Below, one piece after another: positions 53,568 to 62,221 of a stretch of 64,000 nucleotides of DNA. The translations under genes and the position numbers were made by a program. Origin of the DNA: Carpediemonas membranifera (taxonomy: Eukaryota > Fornicata); assembly GCA_019828565.1 (NCBI GenBank), contig JAHDYR010000024.1:310001-374000 (forward strand), given 5' to 3'. The notes below the pieces were generated by a model. That model was not told the origin of the DNA, did not search any database, and saw only the letters and a program-made list of their open reading frames with translations. How positions within the stretch are numbered: the stretch's first letter is position 1; every line of letters starts with the position of its first letter.

Positions 53568-54563
53568 GTGGGACGCTTCGCAGGGTCGAAGTGGAGCATC
53601 TGCATTGCCAGGTCGTACAGGCTGAGACAAGTAGGTGGCGTGGTGCCGCGAATCGGGAGCTCAGAGTTCACGTTGACACACTCGAGGCAATCTTTGAAAT
53701 GTGTCTGTGCCTGAGGTGACAACTGCAACTGCCCACCATAGAATTGGCACCAGTTCAGCAAGCTACCAAGCTTCAGCATCTTTTTCTTCTTCTTGTTGTC
53801 GATCTGCGCCATGTTTGCACCCATGTCAGTCACCTTCGCGGCAAAGGGGGACTTAGAGAGACCGTTAACGAGCATCATAATGACAATACCGCAAGAGTAA
53901 ATGTCCGATGCAGGTGTCACGACATAAGAAGTGACGGAAAGAGCCCCTGCCGTCATGCGCGCGAGCTTGGAGGTGTCGCGTGCAGCAGGAATCACTGAGC
54001 GCGAGACAAGGTACTCGTAGAAAAGCTCTGGGGGCAAATATCCATGGGTGCCGCGATACTCGGATGCGAATCTCAGTTGTATGGCCCACCTGTCGTCGCC
54101 ATTAGCCGGCTTCCTCATTGCAGACCCAAAATCAATGAGGTATCCCTTCTGACTCTTGCTGAAGAGGAAGTTGTCTGGCTTAATATCGCAATGGACAACC
54201 CCGTGGTCATGCATGTAGCATACTGCCTGCAGCAGATGCGAAACATAGCGGAACTGCACGCTGGAGTGAGCCTTGCAGATGCCAGCGAAGGGGGTACAGT
54301 TGACCAAAGGAGCCATGAAGGCTGGATCACGGTCGACAAAACCTGTATCGACGACAGGGAGGACATGCGGACTGTCCTTGAGCGCTAGCAGGGTGGGAAC
54401 CTCCATACCATAATGCTCATCAACTTTGATCACGACCTGCAGCTTTTCAGGTTCAAAGTCGTGCAGATATTGTCTACTATTACCAGGTAAGGAAGTAAGT
54501 CGCTCCAGCTTGTCGCTATCTAGCTCGAACACCATGCACAGGTAGCTGTGTGAAATTCGGTCT

Positions 54564-54573
54564 TAAAGTGCAT
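54564..54573 (+). promoter_or_regulatory. TAAAGTGCAT motif in the kinase leader
   Basis: The same motif, opposite to the kinase strand, lies in the leader of the intact copy at 15035-15044. It is a one-base variant of TAAAGTGCAC. Its antisense direction relative to the kinase leaves its role open. Confidence 0.3.
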
Positions 54574-54699
54574 TTCGCGACAGCTAGCTGTGCGTCGCAA
54601 CGAGAGAAGTAGCAGTGGAAAACAAGCCAGGACTGGCTTATGAATGGTGTTTATGGACATCAGCTATGCTCCAATCATAAACTCTTCCTCTTTACAATG

Positions 54700-55373
54700 T
54701 CAGATGAAGGAAAAGACGATACTGTCGGCAGTATCGCTCTCTGAGCGCTCCTCATCAATCACATTCTCTTGAATCTCCCCATCACCATCTCTGCCCGCCA
54801 CCTCCCCGCCATGCTCGTCGTGGTCGATCTTTGGTTCCTCATCGGCACTCTTGCATAAGTCCACCTCCTCACCAAAGGCGCCCTCCTCGCTCTCCTCGCG
54901 AGCTGGCACCTCGTAGTGCATCCACTCTGCCTGGTAAGCTGGCTCGTCGGACACCGCCTCCTCGTCAGTATCGCCCTCTCTCTCGCCCTCTGGCATCTCT
55001 GTCTCGCGAGTCAGCGAGCCGAACTCCGCCTCCTTGTCAGCCTCGCTCTGCCTCTCTTTCTTCTTAGTATCGTGAAGCTCGATCATTCTGGCCTTGAGCC
55101 TGTTGTAAAGCCAGTCATCGAGCATCGGCGGCACCAGGTCGGCAGAGCTTGTGATCTCCGGGTTGAGATCAAAGATCGTCGGGCGCTGCAGGGTCGTCAG
55201 GTGGCTGTTTGCCAGCTGGTGGCGGAACTGATCATCGGTGAGGCTGATGCGCTTGTCCATAATGACCTTCCGAACCTTGGTCAAGTCTCTGGGCCTGCCA
55301 GTCCGTCTCTCTCTCTCAATCTCCCGCGTCTTAAGCTGGTTGACATCGACATGCACCGGGGGCGCATAGCGAA
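54700..55373 (-). pseudogene. 3' half of the tyrosine-recombinase-like gene
   Basis: Matches codons from about 186 to the stop of the 407-aa gene at 13685-14908, at roughly 95 percent identity. It breaks inside the RYAPPVHV stretch, and a TAA lies just upstream, so the box I-like part is missing. It is adjacent to the second kinase copy in the same relative order as on the left, which marks the end of the inverted duplication. Confidence 0.85.
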
Positions 55374-55525
55374 CATACTGTAAGAATGGCTAGAGTCTCC
55401 CGGGAGATACCCTGGAGATACTCCAAAAAGTGCAAGAAAAAATGAGATTCACTAGAATCTGTTTCACATTTCACATATTTCACAAGAATATGTGAAATGA
55501 GAAGCAAAGCTAGTGAATGTCATTT
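55374..55525. other. Short intergenic stretch with a hairpin
   Basis: Contains TTTCACATATT and AATATGTGAAA as 11-bp arms around a short loop near 55469-55497, a possible 3'-end or operator structure. No coding signal. Confidence 0.4.
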
Positions 55526-55741
55526 TTACTTGTCCCTCATCGTCTGTATGGCATCTATAAACAAATCACGTATCTCTTGCAGCAGAAACTCTGTGTCATT
55601 CACCCTTTTGTTGATTTCTTCTTCCTTTCGCAAGCCCTGAGCAGTTTTTCGGATTATTTTGTAAGAATCTTGTACTTTGGCAACTTCCACGAGCCCTGAC
55701 GTTACCGTTTCTACCTTTTGGTGGCTAGTTGCTCGAATCAT
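55526..55741 (-). CDS. Small coiled-coil protein (71 aa)
   Basis: ATG 55741. It is a highly charged helix with heptad character (TAQGLRKEEEINKRVNDTE), ending IQTMRDK. There is no known domain. It is head-to-head with the PHD-like gene at 55837 (95 bp between starts), resembling the SET/200-aa divergent pairs. Length and codon use are plausible, but there is no second copy to confirm it. Confidence 0.5.
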   Translation of the reverse strand: MIRATSHQKVETVTSGLVEVAKVQDSYKIIRKTAQGLRKEEEINKRVNDTEFLLQEIRDLFIDAIQTMRDK

Positions 55742-55836
55742 GATCGACAAATGTCGCAGTTTTAGGTATTGTCAATGCCAGGAGTCTACGTAAATAGACA
55801 AATGTAACAACGTAAACAGCTTGGATAGAAATTCTC

Positions 55837-57060
55837 ATGAATTCAGAAGTGTCTGTACCAGAACCTATTGCTGCTACGCCCCCCATCAGACAGTATGGCA
55901 ACAGTAAGCTCGCAAATCTCCGTCGTTCATTTGTTACAGCCGTTGTTTCTTCAGTATTTGAGGACGACGAGGCAACTGACCTCGGCTTGAGTGCACGCGA
56001 CATCCATAAGGTACTTCTGGAGGTCCAGCGCAGGGTCGCCGCCGAATGCCCTGGGTTCAAGTCAATTGAACTCCGGGAACAGGTCAGGCGGACGACTGTT
56101 GTCGGCGTTACTACGTTTATAACAGCAGTTAGACCCTCTGCGGAGTACAATGGCTCTGTCATGCAGCACATTGCTGTCCGTAGTCAGCCCTGCCATGCCG
56201 AGTTCCGCCAGATGCTCTCAGAAGTTCTCTCAGATGCTGGACTGAACGATGTTTCCGACTCAATCAGCCTTGAGAACTTGCCTGTGATCAACCGGGTGAG
56301 ATATAAGCCTGTCAAGCAAAAGGCAACGGTCAAATCGACCCCGACTACGATGATCAAGGCAGAGATCCCACCGATACGGTCGACTACGCAACTGTCTTCA
56401 CTTGGTGTTGGTGATGAAGCAGACACACCTCAGTCAACGACAGATCGATCGGTGCCGGTTCGGAAGAAGATCGTCTTTGACGACGAGGAAGCCAAGCGAC
56501 CCAGGCTTGGTGACGACGATCTGCAGCAGGTGTCTAACAACGTGTCCGATGCTGTTGTTGACCGTATTAAGGTCCTGATCAACGACGTTGTCTCAGAGAC
56601 CCGTGTGAGAGACCCGCCTACCGAACCCGAGACATGTAAGACGACTTTCCTTAGCCTTCATCAGCGCAAAATGCTATTTGGATGTCTTGTGTGTGGTACC
56701 CCCGAGTGGTTCTTCAATCCAGACGGCACTACGTTCAGGAGATGCTGTGCTTGCAAAGGTTTCCTGCACGAGCAATGTGTCAGGACGAAGGGCAAGAAGG
56801 ACTACTGTCCCGCGTGCTATATTACCGGCTCTAGCAACAAGTGCCAGGCGTGCAAAAAGGGCCTAAGATCCAAGAACACGAAGAAAGCAGAAGAACAGGC
56901 TTCTACTCTTCTTTGCTGCCGAGGCTGTCACTGGTGGTACTGTGAGCATTGCTCTGAGGAAGTGCAGTACACCATTGATGGCAAGTTGTACATCGTTCCC
57001 CTCTGCAGCAAATGTAAGGTTGTCTATAAGCGAGTAGAGGGCATGAGACCGATTGTTTAG
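55837..57060 (+). CDS. PHD-like zinc-finger protein (407 aa, copy 3)
   Basis: ATG 55837. Helical N-terminus (20-140), then a basic/acidic linker with a possible nuclear signal (KRPRL at 220-224). The zinc cross-brace is C283, C286, C303, C306, H311, C314, C324, C327. A second cluster is C336, C339, C361, C364, C369, C372, C390, C393. The order of two zinc modules at the C-terminus equals copies 1 and 2, although overall similarity is low. A chromatin-reader or E3-like role is a guess from the fold type. Confidence 0.7.
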   Translation: MNSEVSVPEPIAATPPIRQYGNSKLANLRRSFVTAVVSSVFEDDEATDLGLSARDIHKVLLEVQRRVAAECPGFKSIELREQVRRTTVVGVTTFITAVRPSAEYNGSVMQHIAVRSQPCHAEFRQMLSEVLSDAGLNDVSDSISLENLPVINRVRYKPVKQKATVKSTPTTMIKAEIPPIRSTTQLSSLGVGDEADTPQSTTDRSVPVRKKIVFDDEEAKRPRLGDDDLQQVSNNVSDAVVDRIKVLINDVVSETRVRDPPTEPETCKTTFLSLHQRKMLFGCLVCGTPEWFFNPDGTTFRRCCACKGFLHEQCVRTKGKKDYCPACYITGSSNKCQACKKGLRSKNTKKAEEQASTLLCCRGCHWWYCEHCSEEVQYTIDGKLYIVPLCSKCKVVYKRVEGMRPIV

Positions 57061-57103
57061 TGTTTAGTGAGAGATGATCATAAATTGTATATATATCTGT
57101 TTA

Positions 57104-58108
57104 CTACACGTCTCTCTCAAGCGCACGGGTCATCATGCTTATGTATCGATCATTCATAAGTCTTCTCTGGTCGGTTCTTAACGGGTCATACTCGTTGACA
57201 TCAGAAACGATGTCTTGCATTTCAGGAAGAGGAATGGGCCGGGCATAGCTAGTCTCAGACATGATGACCCTGGCCTCGTTGGGAAATGACAAGGAACCAT
57301 TGGCTATAATCCGTCTTCCTGCTGAGCCAGGCGCGAAACGATAGCCAGAGAAGTACTTCGTCAGAAAGAAAAGAGGATTGTCGAGGCATGTCACGCGGTA
57401 GAGCCAATAGGCGTCCTGGAGAACAAGCTCATGCGCCAGAACCTTCTCAGGAGTGAGGATAATGCATGTGTTCTTGTACTTGGCTGTCGAAATAGCACTG
57501 CACAGCTGAGACTCCTCAGATCTGTCGAGTCCGGAGCAGGTGGCAAAGTAAATCAGACGCACACGCGTCGATCTCACCAAGGAAGGGCTCTCGAATGACC
57601 TGAGGATGAGCTGGACCAGATCATGGTGATACAGAAACTCGTTCGTAGACGTATCAATGATCATACGCGACGTTTCTGTATCAGAATGACCCGATATCAC
57701 CCAGTAAGTGTCGAAGTTAGAGTACTGCGACGCCAACTCCTCAAGTACCTCGGCCAGATGGGACGTAGACTTAAAGGTGCGGGCAACGGCAGTCAGCCAC
57801 TCATCATCAACGAGCTCTAGAGCCGTCTTGAGCTTGAAATGATAGCCAGATGAGTTGGCAAGACTTTCCACGCGGAAGACGGGGTAGGGCTGAGTCGGGG
57901 TCTCGAAACCATGCAGCGGCTCGATGGTGATTAGCACCCGTCGGTTAATCAACTTCTCTGTTGTAAAAGGACACTCGTGAGAGGAAGAAGACTTGAAACC
58001 GATCCCGCGATGTCCACGCCTGAGCTGAACCTTACCACAGACACATTCAAAGACTTCTTGGTCCTTACTGATGCGTCGCGTGCCGAATTCTCCGTATTTC
58101 TCGTCCAT
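57104..58108 (-). CDS. Caspase/CHAT-like clan CD protease candidate (334 aa)
   Basis: ATG 58108. A small cysteine/histidine cluster (C22, C24, H44, C46) comes first. Residues 130-200 hold YWVISGHSDTE (H141) and RLIYFATCSG (C191), each after a hydrophobic strand. This is the His-then-Cys arrangement of caspase, gingipain and CHAT proteases, except that the usual HG is HS. The catalytic reading is therefore likely but unproven. Such proteases act in cell death and signalling. It is divergent from the SET gene at 58305. A hairpin with TGGCACAT arms lies just before the start. Confidence 0.45.
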   Translation of the reverse strand: MDEKYGEFGTRRISKDQEVFECVCGKVQLRRGHRGIGFKSSSSHECPFTTEKLINRRVLITIEPLHGFETPTQPYPVFRVESLANSSGYHFKLKTALELVDDEWLTAVARTFKSTSHLAEVLEELASQYSNFDTYWVISGHSDTETSRMIIDTSTNEFLYHHDLVQLILRSFESPSLVRSTRVRLIYFATCSGLDRSEESQLCSAISTAKYKNTCIILTPEKVLAHELVLQDAYWLYRVTCLDNPLFFLTKYFSGYRFAPGSAGRRIIANGSLSFPNEARVIMSETSYARPIPLPEMQDIVSDVNEYDPLRTDQRRLMNDRYISMMTRALERDV

Positions 58109-58112
58109 TTGC

Positions 58113-58147
58113 AATGTGCCATTTTTTTTTCATGAATGGCACATTTT
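58113..58147 (-). promoter_or_regulatory. Hairpin with poly-A/T loop at the CHAT-like promoter
   Basis: TGTGCCATT and AATGGCACA arms around a run of T and CATG. An almost identical 35-bp piece lies at 63105-63141 in the opposite orientation. The recurrence at two gene ends suggests a shared regulatory or mobile sequence. Confidence 0.45.
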
Positions 58148-58304
58148 GATTTGAAGCAAAGGACAAGCTTTTGATCCAAGTAAAGAGGTATACCTTCATT
58201 GCTACACTATTTATGCATGCTACTGCAGTATTGTTCGGATCTGATCAGCGATGCGCCTGTTCTTCGGATCGGGAGTTGCGAGAAAAAAAAAGAGAACGAA
58301 GATA

Positions 58305-59263
58305 TGGCGAGAAGAAAGATGCCCGCAAGGAAGCAGCAACCGGTAGGTAAGAGAAGGACTCAAAATCCACCCAACAAGACTTTTTGAGTCATCTGCTTCT
58401 CCGCAGGATCAACGTCCTGCGGAAACGACTGTAACGGCAGCATCACCTCCTCCTCCGCCTCCCGAGTCGCCCGAGGATGGTAAGGAGCAAGATTCTCTCC
58501 TCCTCCGCCTCCCGAGTCGCCTTCCCATTCATCCAGCTCGTCTGAAGCCGAGGAGGACTCCGTCGAGGGGTCCGTCATGCACGTCCACCCTAGGTGGACG
58601 CATGTTTACCCGGGTTCAGACCTGCAGGACGTCAAGCGGCTGATTTCGGATGAGATAAGCCTTCAGGCCATTCCTGCTCCGGCCTGGATCTCATCCGAGA
58701 CCCGTTGCGACCCCCGTCTGACCCAGGAGCCCGACCATCCGGCCCTCAATCGGACGCAGAGCGTCGGCCGAGGCATGATTGCCACTGAGGATATCTCAGC
58801 TGGCACATGTCTCGGCATATACTTCGGGAAGCTGATTCCCGATGCTGAGACGGCCAGCAACAACGGCCAGATGGTGTTTGTTTCGCATATTCCATTACCA
58901 TTACACAGCATGTCATTCGCTGACAGTCAGGTCGCCGTCGATGCCATGTCGGCCGCAGCGGGTGTCCACCTGATTAACCACAGCCCTGACGATGTCAACT
59001 GTGAGTTCGTGGACGTCTTGGTGGATGGCCTGCCAGTGATATCGGTCAGGGCCACTGCCAACATCGTTCGCGGCGAGTTCTTGCGCATCGATTATGGCGA
59101 GACCTACTTTGAGGCCGATGAAGAGGAGCACCCGGTTGCTCGCTTCAAGAGTCTCGCCATAGATGACCCTCACTACCTCGCTCGAAAGGTGGAGCAGTTC
59201 AAAAATACTGCAGGTCAAGCCGCAGCCCCGCAAGCGGAAGACCAAGTCCAACCCCGCCCGTAA
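58305..59263 (+). CDS. SET-domain protein, third copy (spliced and possibly frameshifted)
   Basis: The SET core is clear from 58577 on: VGRGMIATEDISAGTCLGIY, GVHLINHSPDDVNCEF with the canonical INHS, and RGEFLRIDYGETYF. This copy keeps more canonical residues than the other two. A longer start at ATG 58305 is likely: basic exon (RRKMPARKQQP), intron 58344-58406 (GTAGGT...CTTCTCCGCAG), then a Pro/Ser-rich linker (SPPPPPPESP) continuing into the SET frame if one base is missing near 58497. Otherwise translation starts at 58577 (228 aa). AATAAA lies 40 bp after the stop. Confidence 0.65.
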
Positions 59264-59336
59264 GCGCTTCCACACTGCGCGCATGACTCAAGGCAAGAGT
59301 GAATAAACTTGAAGAGATATCAATTCAATCAATCAT

Positions 59337-60710
59337 TTATGAGCGGGTGACATCCTCCGGACGAGTAGCACGCTTCTCGGGCTCTGCGGCAGCTGCCTTG
59401 CGCTTGCGGTCCGGAAGACTGTAGACACAGGCATGACGATTCTCGATGACGATGAACTGAGTGAGCTTCATGCTCTCACAAAGACCTAAGATCTTGTCCA
59501 GCGTCGCATCCTGGATGGGCAAGAACTCTGAATCTTCCCAACCTTTGTGGACCCAGAGGCAGGTAAGGTCCTCGTCGATCTGGGTGATGATTACCGGAGT
59601 GTGACTCAGCTCTACACTGGCCTGGATGGCCTCATGGTCTGCCCAGGGGAAAGGGGAGCCAGGCATCTCAGAGAACGGGTCGCCCTCGAACCCCTTGCCC
59701 TCACAGAAGGATCGGATGTCCTCGTACAGCTGAAGCTTCTCACCAACAGTAGGCTGGGACCCAGTCCTGATGAGATGCATGGCGCTGAGAATGCATGAGC
59801 CATCCCCAGGCACCTCAGACCGCTTCAGAGAGCTTGTATCGTTCTTAAACTTCTTAGCGGTCTTCTCCATGATGGTCTGGACGTCATCTTTGGGGTCTGC
59901 GGCCACCAAAGCCTCCCGATCCAGGTCTATGACCTCAGCCTCCTTCTTCAAGGGCACAAGCTTCTCCGTCTCGAGCTTTTCAATCTTGGCCCGGGCTCGC
60001 CAAAGCTCCCTCTTCAAATCACGGATCGCACCGTTGTGTTCCACGGCAAGATGGCGGCGCAGGAGGCGCGATGTGCCACTCAGGGTACTTCTGTGGACGG
60101 GAGAGTCCATCAGAAGCGCGTCCAGGTGCCTTATCCGGTCGAACTGCACGTCGACCGGGTCCGACAGCTCAGGCTCGGCGTTGTTCTTGAACGAACGGAC
60201 GACCCCCGACCTTCCTGGCTTCACCTTGCGCATTATGCGCTCACGGAGCAGCGAAAGGACTGAATAAGCAGGAGTTATTTGGAGTACTTACCTCCAACGT
60301 CGTGCTCGTGATCCGAAGACACTTCTCGGCGGACCTTCTGGACAAGGCTGTCGTAGGCATGATCTCCCATGACCTTCTTCAGCTCAGCCGATGTCGTGAT
60401 CAGCTCAAGCTGAGCCTCGGCAGTTTCTCTTAGGTGCAGGATAAGGTGAGGCGACCTGAAGAGCTTGCGAAGCGTTTTCCAGCCAATATCTGTGTAAAAA
60501 GGTATGGGGAAAGTACTTACGATCACGAAGAAGGGCGGTGAGGATCTTGTCATCGGGCAGAAGGAACTTACGAAGAAGTGAGCACTTGATCATCTCCTGC
60601 GCGTTTGATGAGGCCTGACTGATCTCAGCGCTGTCATAGAAGATAAAGAACTGCTTACCAAACGTTTTCGAACGCTTCAAGAGCATGTAGAAGTCGAAAA
60701 CCGATTGCAT
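59337..60710 (-). CDS. OTU-like cysteine protease with coiled coil (436 aa, three exons)
   Basis: Exons 60710-60521, 60489-60292 and 60259-59337, with introns of 31 bp (60520-60490) and 32 bp (60291-60260), both GTAAGT donors and CAG acceptors. Both joints keep the frame (GAT C|AT ATT and GGA G|TC CTT). A coiled coil (about 208-248, RELWRARAKIEKLETEK) precedes the OTU domain with PGDGSC (C285) and a terminal H405 in IENRHACVYSL. The DGSC loop and the FPWADHEAIQASVEL stretch fit OTU deubiquitinases. An in-frame upstream ATG at 60746 would add 12 residues. It ends in TCATAAATG. Confidence 0.75.
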
Positions 60711-60714
60711 GATT

Positions 60715-60880
60715 ATAAGGCTCTCAGGACCTAATGAAAAATTCATAAGGCTCTGAGAGCCTAATAAACCATGCGGAAAAATGACCAGTATCAGTAGGCA
60801 ACGGCGCGCGGGAGATTCATTAGGCTCTGAGAGCCTTATACACGATTTCGAATTGGTGTATAAGGCTCTGAGAGCCTTAT
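60715..60880 (-). promoter_or_regulatory. Array of AGGCTCTGAGAGCCT palindromes
   Basis: Three full palindromes (near 60746-60764, 60821-60838 and 60860-60880) and one partial (near 60715-60727) within 165 bp, immediately upstream of and over the possible starts of the OTU gene. Repeated dyads at this position look like binding sites of a dimeric regulator. Confidence 0.55.
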
Positions 60881-61410
60881 GAACTCAGAGGAGGTCCTCA
60901 GGGCACTTCGGTGCAGAATTTTGATTGGGCATCTGATTGGACCATGGGGCGGATGCTCAGAGGGATGAATGCGAGCTCAATGGAGACCATTGGACATGTC
61001 AGAGATGGCATGTCCAGGTGAAGGTCCATCATGGAAGGAGCCATTCACGATAAGTCTTCTAAATGTTGTGTTGCGAGCGTCTGAAGGGCTTTCTCTGGAT
61101 ACCGACCAAGATGGAGGTCACGTGGATCAACGGACGATAATTGCGGTATTCTGGCCTTGTATGCCACTCTTAAATCCATTGTTTGATCCATTCCCGCGTT
61201 TATAGTTCATCTCAACGCTTCCTCGACGAGTTACAATTGTTGATGTTGTTTAGGTTCTATTACAGGCCATTCGAGGCCACAGAGCTCTCATGATGTTGTT
61301 TTTAGTGATATACACATGCTTGCCAGCGTTTGAGGATCGATACTCTTCTCCTTTCTTCGTTTGGTTTTCTAATTTCGTTGCGAGCATAAAGTGCACCTTG
61401 AAGAAACGTT
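60881..61410 (+). promoter_or_regulatory. Promoter region of the 61.4-kb gene
   Basis: Shares a 336-bp block (61061-61396) with 12894-13229. It finishes in GCGAGCATAAAGTGCACC, the 10-mer being 61387-61396 and lying 14 bp before the ATG. Confidence 0.55.
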
Positions 61411-62098
61411 ATGCCTCCGAAACGGAGTAATACTGCTAAGAGCAAGGGCAGAAAGCGTCTAAACGCTGTGGAAATGATTTCTACTTACTTAGAGAAGGAG
61501 CACGCTGCTGGAAGCATCTCCGCTGCCGATGTCGCCACCGGAAACCGCATTTGCAATGAGGGTGGTTGACAGACGCCCCAATGACCTCCCCACATTCGTT
61601 CCGGAGGATCTTAGGGATGAAGCGGAGTTCCGTTCTCTCGATAGCATTGAGCAGATCATGGCGCAGTACAAGGGCGAGTCTTCTGAGGCCAAGGAGAAGC
61701 GCTTCAGGGCCCTCATCAGCCTGGACGCCGAAGGAGATGAGGTCGACCATGGCAGCCCTCTCTTGGCAACTGTCCGTGAGTACCGCGAGCTGTTCCACGG
61801 CATCCCTCAGTCGGTCCGCCCCCGCGCTTACGCCTTCGTCGCCCAGAGGCTTGGTATCTCTGTCGACAAGGTCAGAGAGGTCCTTCTGGAGAGTGTGTGC
61901 CGCAAGGACTCTAAGCTCATCTTCGAGCGTCCGCAGCTTGTCCTCAAGAAGCACTCGAAGACCTTCAAGGACCTCGCCGCTGTGATTGAGAAGAGGAACG
62001 CTGCCCGTGCCGCTGCAGAGGCTCGTGATGTTCTGCGTATACCCGTTTACGCGAGCCTCCTGCTCTTCCACGCAGCTAACGTCAACTCAAATGAGTAA
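61411..62098 (+). CDS. Unknown protein, about 228 aa, one apparent frameshift
   Basis: ATG 61411 opens a basic N-terminus (PPKRSNTAKSKGRKR) with good codon bias. The frame hits TGA at 61567-61569, but removing one G from GGG at 61560-61562 continues it into the 61529-62098 frame (NEVVDRRPNDLPTF). The remainder is helical (VREYRELFHGIPQSVRPRAY, FERPQLVLKKHSKTF). No domain was recognised. The basic start suggests a nuclear or nucleic-acid-binding protein. The stop is followed directly by a second stop and AATAAA. A decayed head of a paralogue lies at 13232. Confidence 0.55.
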
Positions 62099-62221
62099 TA
62101 AATCGACTGCTTCTTCATTTAATCTTCATTCTCTTCCTCATCTTCCTTCTCAGACAGCAGATGGTACCACTCTTCCTCGAAATAGTTCTCTTTCTGGTAA
62201 TCCTTACGCATCTTTGATCTC

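Larger units (their letters stand above)
43431..54535 (-). pseudogene. Second kinase copy, split by a nested transposon insertion
   Basis: The N-terminal 320 codons (54535-53568) and the C-terminal part with zinc ribbon (43852-43521) match the intact kinase at 15073-16368, with about one amino-acid change (Thr to Ala in HFDPTKRP). They are separated by 9,715 bp of LTR elements inserted after the kinase C-lobe. GTGG is present on both sides (43849-43852 and 53568-53571). Deleting the insert and one GTGG rebuilds the full frame, so the break is recent. As it stands the transcript would lose the zinc ribbon. Confidence 0.9.

Noticed and set aside
13685-55373. Integrated giant-virus genome
   Set aside because: Kinase, OTU, SET and zinc proteins occur in such viruses, but there is no capsid, DNA polymerase, packaging ATPase or other hallmark, and neighbouring genes have spliceosomal introns.
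61411-61570. An 11-bp or 25-bp intron in the 61.4-kb gene
   Set aside because: Frame could be restored by such cuts, but the donor is poor and codon bias runs through the supposed 25-bp intron and beyond; a one-base indel in GGG explains the change better.
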